Shown here one piece after another: positions 1 to 5,148 of a stretch of DNA of 5,148 nucleotides (position 1 is its first letter; each line of letters starts with the position of its first letter). Source of the stretch: an uncultured Hymenobacter sp. (GTDB lineage: Bacteria > Bacteroidota > Bacteroidia > Cytophagales > Hymenobacteraceae); assembly GCA_937871705.1 (NCBI GenBank), contig CALMOO010000233.1, positions 1-5,148 of the forward strand, in the 5' to 3' direction. The translations under genes and the position numbers were made by a program. The notes beneath the pieces are model-generated. The model saw only the letters and a list, made by a program, of their open reading frames with translations, did not search any database and had not been told where the DNA came from.

Positions 1-947
1 ACCCAGAGCCAGGCACCAGGCTCGCCAGATACGGCTACTTCCCAGGTTGCGGCCGCGGCATCGGTCAGCCGAAAGCCCTCGCGCTCCAGGGCGCGGCGCG
101 TCCAGAAAGCGGCCGGTCCCTGGCCCAACAAGCGCACGGCGGGGCCCTGCGGCTCGTGCAGTTGAAAAGCGCCCGTGGCCGGGTCAAAAGCCAGTCCATC
201 GCGGGCAAAAGCGGCCGCAAACGTGCCGCTGAGCACCAGGTCTTCGGGGGTGCCGGCGTGCAGGCGGCCATCGGCGGGCATGAGCCAGATACGGTCGGCG
301 GCTTGCAGCGCCAGGTCAAGCTCATGAGTTGAGAGCAGAATGGCTTTGCCGGTTTGGCGAGCCAGGCGGTGCAGCAGCCGCATGAGGCGCACGCGGTTGG
401 GCAGGTCGAGATGAGCGGTGGGCTCGTCGAGCACTATCACGGGCGTATCCTGGGCTAGGGCGCGGGCTAGCAGCACCCGCTGGCGCTCGCCGTCGCTGAG
501 CTGCGCCACCGGGCGCTGAGCAAAGCCCTCTGTGTCGGTAGCGGCCAGCGCGGCCTGCACCTGCGCCTCGTCGTGGGGGCTAAGGCCGCCCAACCAGCCA
601 GTATGGGGGTAGCGGCCCAGGCGCACCAGCTCGGCCACGGTCAGGTTGCCCGCTTCCACGCGGTCGGTGAGCACGATGCTGAGCTGCCGCGCCCGCGCCG
701 CCGGGCTGAGGCTAGCCAGGGGGGTAGGGCCCAGGTAAAGCCTACCCCCCAGCGGCGGCTGCAAGCCCGCCAGTGTGCGCATCAATGTCGATTTGCCGGC
801 GCCATTGGGGCCGAGCAGGCACACCAGCTCGCCGGGGGCCAGCGCCAGGTGCAGCGGGCCGGCTACGGCGCGGGGCGACTGGCGGCTGGCCGGGTAGCCG
901 ATTACTAATTCTTCGGCCTTGAGCAGCGGCGCAGGTCCAGGCTTCAT
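1..947 (-). CDS. btuD: Corrinoid/siderophore-type ABC transporter ATPase (BtuD/FecE-like), 3' end outside window
   Basis: This is the cytoplasmic ATPase that would power the permease encoded just upstream. 315 codons are visible from the ATG at 947-945, and the frame is still open at base 1. All core ABC motifs can be read: Walker A GPNGAGKST (46-54), signature LSDGE (150-154), Walker B VIVLDEP (170-176), D-loop HLD (179-181) and switch histidine H208 in STHE. The usual Q-loop glutamine is replaced by threonine/aspartate in IVLTDR (91-96); from memory, Bacteroidota relatives share this. FecE/BtuD proteins usually end near residue 255, whereas this one continues at least 60 residues past the nucleotide-binding domain, again as in Bacteroidota homologues. 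The start lies 6 bases after the permease stop, within an AT-rich TTAATTAA stretch and without a Shine-Dalgarno sequence. The B12 role is inferred from the upstream riboswitch; the ATPase alone could equally serve heme or siderophore uptake. Confidence 0.93.
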   Translation of the reverse strand, partial: MKPGPAPLLKAEELVIGYPASRQSPRAVAGPLHLALAPGELVCLLGPNGAGKSTLMRTLAGLQPPLGGRLYLGPTPLASLSPAARARQLSIVLTDRVEAGNLTVAELVRLGRYPHTGWLGGLSPHDEAQVQAALAATDTEGFAQRPVAQLSDGERQRVLLARALAQDTPVIVLDEPTAHLDLPNRVRLMRLLHRLARQTGKAILLSTHELDLALQAADRIWLMPADGRLHAGTPEDLVLSGTFAAAFARDGLAFDPATGAFQLHEPQGPAVRLLGQGPAAFWTRRALEREGFRLTDAAAATWEVAVSGEPGAWLW

Positions 948-953
948 AACCAG

Positions 954-2072
954 TTAATTAACTTCGCGAATACCGCGCCGCCGCAGCACCACCCACAGCA
1001 CCACCGGGGCGCCCAGCAGCGAGGTAACCACGCTCACGGGCAGGGCGGCCTGGCTGCCGGGCAGCTGGGTGAGGCAGTCGCAGAGCAGCATGAGCGCCGC
1101 GCCCGCCAGGCAGGCGGCGGGCAGTAGCACGCGGTGGTCGGCGGTGCCAAACAGCCCGCGCACCAGGTGCGGCACCGCAATACCAACAAAGCCAATGGGC
1201 CCGCAAAACGCCGTGATGCTGCCCGCCAGCAAGCTGGTGCTGGCAATAATAAACGTGCGCGCGCGGCCCACAGCCAGGCCCATGCTACGGGCGTAGGTTT
1301 CACCTAATAACAACGCGTTCAAGGGTTTAGCCGAGGCAAATGCGCTCAGCAGGCCTACCCCCACCACGCCGGCCAGCACGGCCAGCTGCCCCCCCGTGAC
1401 GCCGCCCAGCGCCCCAAACGTCCAGAGCAAATACTCCTGAATCTGCTCGGGCGCGCTGAAGTATTGCCACAGGCTTACAATGGCTAACGTAATACTGCCC
1501 AGCATCATACCCACGATGAGCATCACCACGTTGTCGCGCACGCGAGCCGACAGCACCAGCACCAGGCCCATCACCAGCGCCGCGCCGGCCGTGGCCGCGC
1601 CCACCAGCGCCCAGCTGCCGCCCAGCCCCAGCTGCCGAATGGCATAGGTGCTGGCCCCGCTGCCGCCCGCCAGCAGCAGCACCGCCACGCCCAGGCTGGC
1701 CCCGGCCGTGAGGCCGAGCACCGAGGGCCCGGCCAGCGGATTGCGAAATAACGTCTGCATCTGCAAACCGCTCACAGCCAAGCCGCTGCCTACCACAACG
1801 GCCGTAAGCGCCTTCGGCAAGCGAATTTTTAATACGATAAAATCCCAGCCTTCGGGCGCGGGCTGGTGGGTAAAGAGGATGCGCAACACGGCCAGCGGCG
1901 GAATCCGCACCGCGCCCAACGCTAGGTCGAGCACAAAGCACAAAGCCACTACCCCCCCCAGCGCCAGCAGCCCATAGCGCGGACCGGGCAGTGCGCGCCC
2001 GCGCCGCCCTTCTGTGTCCGGCGAGCCCAGTTGCCCGGCAACTGGTGCGGCGATAGTAGCAGTGCTTCTCAC
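954..2072 (-). CDS. btuC: FecCD-family ABC transporter permease (BtuC-like)
   Basis: This is the inner-membrane channel of the corrinoid importer, probably working as a homodimer with two ATPase subunits, as known for BtuC2D2. The 372-residue protein starts with a cytoplasmic tail of about 33 residues. Many hydrophobic segments follow (for example about 34-54, 88-105, 117-136, 153-176, 181-201, 228-247, 273-294, 314-331, 344-363), fitting the ten-helix fold. Family motifs are plain: RLPKAL (84-89), SGLQMQTLFRNPLAGP (101-116), the ATPase-coupling region around GETYARSMG (257-265) and FCGPIGFVGIAVPHLVR (289-305). The start is a GTG at 2072-2070 whose last two bases form the stop of the binding-protein gene (GTGA overlap), so translation is probably coupled. 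No other start in this frame would keep the first helix with so tight a junction. FecCD members also carry siderophores and heme, so the substrate is inferred from the riboswitch. Confidence 0.95.
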   Translation of the reverse strand: MRSTATIAAPVAGQLGSPDTEGRRGRALPGPRYGLLALGGVVALCFVLDLALGAVRIPPLAVLRILFTHQPAPEGWDFIVLKIRLPKALTAVVVGSGLAVSGLQMQTLFRNPLAGPSVLGLTAGASLGVAVLLLAGGSGASTYAIRQLGLGGSWALVGAATAGAALVMGLVLVLSARVRDNVVMLIVGMMLGSITLAIVSLWQYFSAPEQIQEYLLWTFGALGGVTGGQLAVLAGVVGVGLLSAFASAKPLNALLLGETYARSMGLAVGRARTFIIASTSLLAGSITAFCGPIGFVGIAVPHLVRGLFGTADHRVLLPAACLAGAALMLLCDCLTQLPGSQAALPVSVVTSLLGAPVVLWVVLRRRGIREVN

Positions 2073-3289
2073 TTCAGCAATTGATAATAATACAACTGGC
2101 GCCCCGGCAGCAGCTCGGGGTGCAGAATCTGGAGCAAGTCGCCGAGCACCAAATCGGGGCGCACCGCGCCCGATTCCCAGTAGTCGTTGGAGCCCTGAGC
2201 ATTAGTACGGCGGTTATTATTGTACACGGCGCGGCGCTTAAAGGCTTTAAAATCAGCGAAACGCGCATCCTGCGCCAGCAGCGCGGCCTGGGTGCTGGCT
2301 GTGCCGGGCTGGAGCCAGAAATCAGCCGTGAGCGCCACCGGCGCCACCGCCTCAAAAGTGAGGGCTAGGCTGCCGGGCGCGGTGGTTTTGTCCCAATGAT
2401 AGGTGCTGCCGGCATCGCGCAGGTACTGCGTTTGGTAGCTGTCGGCCTCGGGCAGGTACCAGGTGTCTTTAAACGGCGCGTTGAGCAAGACGCTGGGGCG
2501 CCGGGTGACGCGGTGGCCCAGGCCCGCCAGGCGCTGGTACTCGCGCGCCACTTGGCCAAACTTCTGGTTTACCAGGTCTTCCTTGTTGAGCAGCGCGGCC
2601 AGCACCTTCACCCACTCGGCGCGGCCGAGGGGGGTAGTTTCGACCCACTCCGAATTAAGCAGCACCGGAATGCCGGCCGCCGCCAGCGTTTCGTAGCGAC
2701 TCAGGCTTTCGCTGGGCCAGCCGGTGGCCATCACCAGGTCGGGATGGTGCGCGATAAGCTGCTCATTATTAAGCTCGCGGCCTTCGCCCACGGCAAATAT
2801 TTTGCCTTGCGCGATGCGTTGGCGCACCCGCGGCGCCGAGGCATATTGCAAGCTACCCAAGCCCACGAGCACGTCGTCGGCCTCCAAAAAATCGGCCAGC
2901 GCCACGTGCGACGACGACAAGCCCACCAGCGTCCGAATCGGAATCTCAATCACCCGACTAGCTGGGAAGCCCGGCGGGTGTGGCTGCCCGCGCGGCACTA
3001 GGGCGTAGCGCGTGGGCGTGACCTGCCGGCCCGCCGGATTCAATATATTGATTACCTTGTAAGTAGGCAGATACTCGATGGTAAAGCCTTTGGCAAACTG
3101 CACCGTGGTGCGCGCCGACGCGGCGCGGCTGGGTGCCGCGTGAGCGGCGCTTTTGATGGGCGGCGTGGCGGCCTGGCCCCAGGCGATGAGCGAACTCGCC
3201 AGCACCAGACTAGCGGAAGCAAGGCCTTGGCGCAGGCTACAGAAAAAGCGGCGCCCGACAATGCCAGGCGCCCAAAATGATTGAGACAT
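2069..3289 (-). CDS. btuF: Periplasmic corrinoid-binding protein of ABC importer (BtuF-like)
   Basis: This 406-residue protein would capture corrinoid in the periplasm and deliver it to the permease. It matches the helical-backbone (Peripla_BP_2) class: an N-lobe around IEIPIRTLVGLSSSHVALADFL (115-136), the LVGLGSLQY strand-turn (141-149), HHPDLVMATGW (181-191) leading into the hinge, and a C-lobe with SVLLNAPFKDTWYLP (266-280). The PLGRAEWVK block (220-228) and the C-terminal NNNRRTNAQGSNDYWESG (357-374) plus LHPELLPGRQLYYY are, from memory, hallmarks of a Bacteroidota branch. A Sec signal is visible (R13, R14, R20, then a hydrophobic run 22-36, likely cleavage after WGQA at 40). No lipobox cysteine follows it, so the protein looks soluble rather than lipid-anchored. 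Residues 41-65 are an Ala/Ser/Pro-rich linker. The ATG at 3289 is the first in-frame start after the riboswitch. The gene ends inside the permease start (GTGA). Confidence 0.92.
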   Translation of the reverse strand: MSQSFWAPGIVGRRFFCSLRQGLASASLVLASSLIAWGQAATPPIKSAAHAAPSRAASARTTVQFAKGFTIEYLPTYKVINILNPAGRQVTPTRYALVPRGQPHPPGFPASRVIEIPIRTLVGLSSSHVALADFLEADDVLVGLGSLQYASAPRVRQRIAQGKIFAVGEGRELNNEQLIAHHPDLVMATGWPSESLSRYETLAAAGIPVLLNSEWVETTPLGRAEWVKVLAALLNKEDLVNQKFGQVAREYQRLAGLGHRVTRRPSVLLNAPFKDTWYLPEADSYQTQYLRDAGSTYHWDKTTAPGSLALTFEAVAPVALTADFWLQPGTASTQAALLAQDARFADFKAFKRRAVYNNNRRTNAQGSNDYWESGAVRPDLVLGDLLQILHPELLPGRQLYYYQLLK

Positions 3290-3296
3290 AGTAGCA

Positions 3297-3315
3297 AGCC
3301 TTTCTGCCGAAAGCT
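3297..3315 (-). promoter_or_regulatory. Putative P13 expression-platform hairpin of the cobalamin riboswitch
   Basis: AGCTTT and AAGGCT pair (six pairs, one of them G-U) around a seven-base loop CGGCAGA, ending 7 bases before the btuF start codon. This position fits the regulatory hairpin that in known cobalamin riboswitches docks on loop L5. L5 here contains TCTCCG (3439-3434), which can pair with CGG and AGA of this loop if one C is bulged. An alternative is CTGC of L5 with GCAG of the loop. The loop also carries CGGCAG, which is complementary to the P1 strand CTGCCG (3338-3333). The pairing is seen in sequence; the regulatory role is inference. Confidence 0.5.
3299..3305 (-). promoter_or_regulatory. 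Shine-Dalgarno-like AGAAAGG before btuF
   Basis: AGAAAGG lies 9 bases before the btuF ATG. It is the only purine-rich ribosome-binding-like site at this start and it supports the choice of 3289. Part of it (AAGG) is the 3' arm of a small hairpin, AGCTTT-CGGCAGA-AAGGCT (3315-3297), which could hide it. Bacteroidota ribosomes generally depend little on Shine-Dalgarno pairing, so masking of the whole initiation region may matter more than this motif itself. Confidence 0.5.
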
Positions 3316-3328
3316 GTAGCGGTGACGC

Positions 3329-3509
3329 GCAACGGCAGGTCTTCTGGCTTCCCCACCGGCCGCTGGCCTTCCCACACCAACCAGGTGCAGTGGCCCGAAC
3401 TAGCGGCCGGCTTGGTAAGTGGGGTTACAGCAGCGGAGACTGCGCCGGTTTTGCACCGGCTTCCCTTTTAAAGCCAACCCTGGCATTATGCCGGGCGGGC
3501 TACCCTTGC
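3329..3509 (-). promoter_or_regulatory. Cobalamin riboswitch aptamer controlling btuFCD
   Basis: The RNA leader of the operon matches the cobalamin riboswitch class. Read on the minus strand it shows a stem-loop (about 3500-3472) before TTTAAAAGGGAA, then P4 GCCGGT-GCAAA-ACCGGC (3460-3444). CGCAGTCTCCGCTGCTGTAA with the L5 loop follows, then GCCACTG (3394-3388), GGGAAGGC, and the B12 box AAGCCAGAAGACCTGCC (3350-3334). Closing stem P1 can be drawn between GCAAGGGTAG (3509-3500) and CTGCCGTTGC (3338-3329), with nine of ten positions pairing (one G-U) and a single G-G mismatch. The btuF start is 39 bases after P1, and no terminator with a U-run lies between, so control is probably at translation. 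The hairpin 3315-3297 over the Shine-Dalgarno-like site is the likely output element. In the usual mode of this class, bound cobalamin would lower expression. Confidence 0.93.
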
Positions 3510-3515
3510 GCCAGG

Positions 3516-3523
3516 CAAAGGTA
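3516..3523 (-). promoter_or_regulatory. Candidate Bacteroidota -7 promoter box TACCTTTG for btuFCD
   Basis: TACCTTTG matches the Bacteroidota -7 consensus TAnnTTTG exactly. It ends 6 bases before the first base of riboswitch stem P1 (3509), so transcription would begin at or just before the aptamer. The partner -33 TTG element is not convincing: the nearest TTG is only 11 bases upstream, against the roughly 20 expected. Support is therefore the exact box plus its position. Confidence 0.5.
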
Positions 3524-3570
3524 GGACGAGGCGACAAGAGTTAGAGGGAACGTCGTGCTTATCTGTTCAG

Positions 3571-4839
3571 CTACTCTTTTACCACTACCCCCCCTTTCAG
3601 CACCAGGCGCACTTTGCGCAGGGCTTGCACTTGCTGGGTGGGGTCGCCCTCCACGGCTACGAGGTCGGCGAGCAAGCCGGGGGCAATGCGGCCGCGGTCG
3701 GCGAGGTGGAAGGTGCGGGCGTTGCCACTAGTGGCGGCGCGCAGCACGTCGAGGACGGGGTAGCCATAATCCTGCACCAGCAGCTCCAGTTCGCGGGCGT
3801 TGTCGCCGTGCGGAAACACGCCTACGTCGCCGCCCACGACCAGCGCCACGCCGGCCTGGCGGGCTGCCTGCACGGCGCGGTGCTTTTCCGTAACGCGCTC
3901 GGGATCGGGGCCCTGGCCTTTTTTCCAGCCCTGGTACTGCGAAATGGCATCGGTGGCGGCCACGGTGGGGCACAGCCCTACCCCCCGCTGCTTCATTAGC
4001 TTGAAGACTTCGGGCGTGCCGCCGTCGCCGTGCTCAATGGTTTCGACGCCGGCCAGCACGGCGCGGCGCATGCCTTCGGCGGTGCTGGCGTGGGCTACTA
4101 CCCCCCTGCCTGCCGAGCGGGCCGTCTGGACGATGAGGGTCAGTTCTTCCTGCGAAAAAGTGGCCTGGGCCGTGCCGCCGGGCCCCCAGCGATAGTCAGC
4201 GTACACCTTAATAACGTCGGCGCCGTGGCCCAGCTGCTCGCGCACCGCCTTGATGATACCATCAACGCCGTCCGCTTCTTGGGCGCCCTGGGGCAGGTCT
4301 TCCACGGCAGCCAGGTGCGGGCCGTAGCTGCCAGTGGCCACCAGCGCCCGCGTAGCCACCAGCAAGCGCGGCCCAGGAATAATGCCTTGGTCAATGGCCT
4401 GCTTCAAGCCCACATCGGCGTAGCCAGCGCCTTCGGTACCCAGGTCGCGGGCGGTAGTGAAGCCGGCCAGCAGCGTGCGCTTGGCACTCACCGTGGCCCG
4501 CGCCACGCGCAAAGCCAACGGCTCCTTCAGCACTTGGTCGTTCCAGCTGGTTTCGTTGTAGGGGTGCAGCAGCAGGTGCGAATGCCCCTCAATAAGGCCG
4601 GGCAGCAGCGTGAGGCCGGGCAGCTCCAGCGTAGTAGCGCCGGCCGGGGCCTTGAGCTGCGCGGCCGGGCCCACGGCCGTAATCTTTGTGCCTTCCACCA
4701 GCACGGCCCAGCCGGGGTGCAGGTCCTGCCCGTCGAAGACGGCGGCGGGGTGCAGGAGCGTGGCCGCTGGGGCGGGCGCTTGGGCGCGTAGTGCCAGCGG
4801 TAGGCAGCAGAGCAGGAGGTAGCGGAAGATTCTTTTCAT
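3571..4839 (-). CDS. Secreted metal-dependent amidohydrolase (imidazolonepropionase/prolidase-like)
   Basis: This 422-residue protein is a complete amidohydrolase-superfamily enzyme that hydrolyses amide or similar bonds with one or two metal ions. A Sec signal peptide is clear (MKRIFRY, then a hydrophobic stretch, cleavage likely after AQA at residue 21), so it acts in the periplasm or outside. The metal ligands expected for this fold are all present: GHSH (H86, H88), lysine K211 in DVIKVYA (the likely carboxylated lysine), H250 in VVAHA, H270 in TIEHG and D338 in GGDVG. The N-terminal beta-sandwich (VLVEGTKITAVGP) and the C-terminal RGRIAPGLLADLVAVEGDP (382-400) complete the usual architecture. 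It most resembles the COG1228 group, which contains imidazolonepropionases and Xaa-Pro dipeptidases. The secreted form favours a peptide- or N-acyl-amino-acid-type substrate over histidine catabolism, but the substrate cannot be read here. The ATG at 4839 is chosen because it gives the signal peptide. No terminator is evident after its TAG stop. Confidence 0.92.
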   Translation of the reverse strand: MKRIFRYLLLCCLPLALRAQAPAPAATLLHPAAVFDGQDLHPGWAVLVEGTKITAVGPAAQLKAPAGATTLELPGLTLLPGLIEGHSHLLLHPYNETSWNDQVLKEPLALRVARATVSAKRTLLAGFTTARDLGTEGAGYADVGLKQAIDQGIIPGPRLLVATRALVATGSYGPHLAAVEDLPQGAQEADGVDGIIKAVREQLGHGADVIKVYADYRWGPGGTAQATFSQEELTLIVQTARSAGRGVVAHASTAEGMRRAVLAGVETIEHGDGGTPEVFKLMKQRGVGLCPTVAATDAISQYQGWKKGQGPDPERVTEKHRAVQAARQAGVALVVGGDVGVFPHGDNARELELLVQDYGYPVLDVLRAATSGNARTFHLADRGRIAPGLLADLVAVEGDPTQQVQALRKVRLVLKGGVVVKE

Positions 4840-4865
4840 TGATAATACCTGTAAACATCACATCT

Positions 4866-4968
4866 GTCATGCTCATCTGGCGTCCGCTTGTCGAAGCATC
4901 TCTACCACGCCGTTAAGATTACTAACCAGCAGAGATGCTTCGACAAGCGGACGCCAGATGAGCATGAC
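4866..4968. repeat. Intergenic palindromic element: 38-bp perfect inverted repeat with 27-bp spacer
   Basis: The arm at 4866-4903 (beginning GTCATGCTCATCTGG, ending AAGCATCTCT) is repeated without mismatch in reverse orientation at 4931-4968, around a 27-base AT-richer spacer. Pairing stops abruptly at both ends. No flanking target-site duplication is visible and there is no coding capacity. It lies 30 bases after the acylase stop and 26 bases before the amidohydrolase start. It resembles the dispersed GTCATGCT...GAAGCATCTC-type intergenic repeats that I recall from Hymenobacter genomes, so a REP-like or MITE-like element is likely. It would form a very stable hairpin in any transcript crossing it. 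No T-run follows it on the minus strand, so a standard intrinsic terminator is not supported in that direction. Confidence 0.85.
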
Positions 4969-4998
4969 GTTCTATTTTCGGTTATTGTTAATCCTCCC

Positions 4999-5148
4999 CT
5001 ACTCGCCCGGACGATACGTTCGCTCCACGTGCTTTTGCACGTCCTCCGGATAAAACCAAATATCCTTGAACTGCCCTTCGCAGTACAGCGGGGCCTGGTC
5101 GGTGAAGTGCTTGCTAGTGGGCTGGCTGCTGGCGCCACCCGTGACCAC
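4999..5148 (-). CDS. Penicillin acylase family protein, C-terminal end only
   Basis: The last 49 codons of a gene entering from the right end stop at TAG (4999-5001). The peptide contains GGASSQPTSKHFTDQAPLY, then a Phe/Trp/Tyr-rich stretch and EDVQKHVERTYRPGE. This matches the characteristic tail of N-terminal-nucleophile acylases (penicillin amidase family). There the G-G-x-S-x-x-P-x-S-x-H-x-x-D-Q motif lines part of the C-terminal fold and the ...FYREDV..H....YHPGE ending is typical of Bacteroidota members. Such enzymes are periplasmic and cleave N-acyl amides such as beta-lactam side chains, acyl-homoserine lactones or acyl-peptides. The catalytic serine and the signal peptide lie outside the window, so activity cannot be judged. 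It is codirectional with the amidohydrolase, but the large inverted repeat lies between them. Confidence 0.8.
   Translation of the reverse strand: MVTGGASSQPTSKHFTDQAPLYCEGQFKDIWFYPEDVQKHVERTYRPGE

Noticed and set aside
954..961. TTAATTAA palindrome at the permease/ATPase junction as an operator
   Set aside because: It is short, contains the permease stop, and is explained by the AT-rich start context usual in Bacteroidota.
1327..1941. 204-codon open frame on the minus strand inside the permease gene
   Set aside because: This is an out-of-frame shadow: extremely rich in Gly, Ala and Arg, and without the hydrophobic segments that the true permease frame shows.
2396..3001. 201-codon open frame on the plus strand
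   Set aside because: It is antisense to the binding-protein gene, with no motif and no start context; the sense frame is clearly coding.
3525..3570. Terminator between the amidohydrolase and the riboswitch
   Set aside because: Only weak, interrupted GACG/CGTC complementarity is visible and there is no T-run, so no terminator is annotated.
4030..4791. 253-codon open frame on the plus strand
   Set aside because: It lies antisense to the amidohydrolase, whose signal peptide and metal ligands are intact. The translation is Ala/Gly/Arg/Gln-rich without any recognisable motif, as is usual for shadow frames in GC-rich DNA.
4866..4968. Reading the inverted repeat as an intrinsic terminator of the acylase gene
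   Set aside because: The stem is strong, but no T-run follows it on the minus strand. Bidirectional attenuation is possible but not supported by the sequence.
4866..4968. Insertion sequence or MITE with target-site duplication
   Set aside because: No direct repeat flanks the element and there is no transposase remnant, so the mobile-element label is only a suggestion.
4902..5138. 78-codon minus-strand frame at the right end, running into the inverted repeat
   Set aside because: A different frame over 4999-5148 gives the recognisable acylase tail ending YRPGE. The 78-codon frame has no family features and runs into the palindrome.

Overview
The window looks like a chromosomal segment of a GC-rich member of the Bacteroidota, most likely Hymenobacter or a close relative in the Cytophagales. 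This rests on high GC content with Bacteroidota-type proteins (the C-terminal NNN..NDYWESG block of the binding protein, the C-terminally extended ABC ATPase), a TAnnTTTG-type promoter box, and start sites that mostly lack a Shine-Dalgarno sequence. The genus is an inference, not proven here.

All five genes read on the minus strand, so the order of expression runs from the right end of the window to the left. At the right edge (4999-5148) are the last 49 codons of a penicillin-acylase-family hydrolase. A 159-base gap follows. It is dominated by a 38-bp perfect inverted repeat (4866-4968) that ends only 26 bases before the next start codon. Then comes a secreted, metal-dependent amidohydrolase of the imidazolonepropionase/prolidase-like group (3571-4839).

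The 281-base gap 3290-3570 holds a clear cobalamin riboswitch (aptamer about 3329-3509) with a candidate promoter box directly in front of it and a hairpin over the ribosome-binding region behind it. It leads a compact three-gene operon for corrinoid import: periplasmic binding protein (BtuF-like, 2069-3289), FecCD-type permease (BtuC-like, 954-2072, sharing a GTGA stop/start overlap with btuF) and ATPase (BtuD-like, 947 down to base 1, where its 3' end leaves the window, 6 bases after the permease). Together these form a type II ABC importer that would move B12 or a related corrinoid from the periplasm to the cytoplasm, repressed when the cofactor is abundant. A TonB-dependent outer-membrane partner is expected but is not in this window.

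Nothing here is clearly a new system. The features most worth a second look are the overlapping alternative pairings around riboswitch stem P1, the large palindromic intergenic repeat, and a non-palindromic octamer (GGGGGTAG/CTACCCCC) that occurs nine times in 5.1 kb inside coding sequence in several reading frames.
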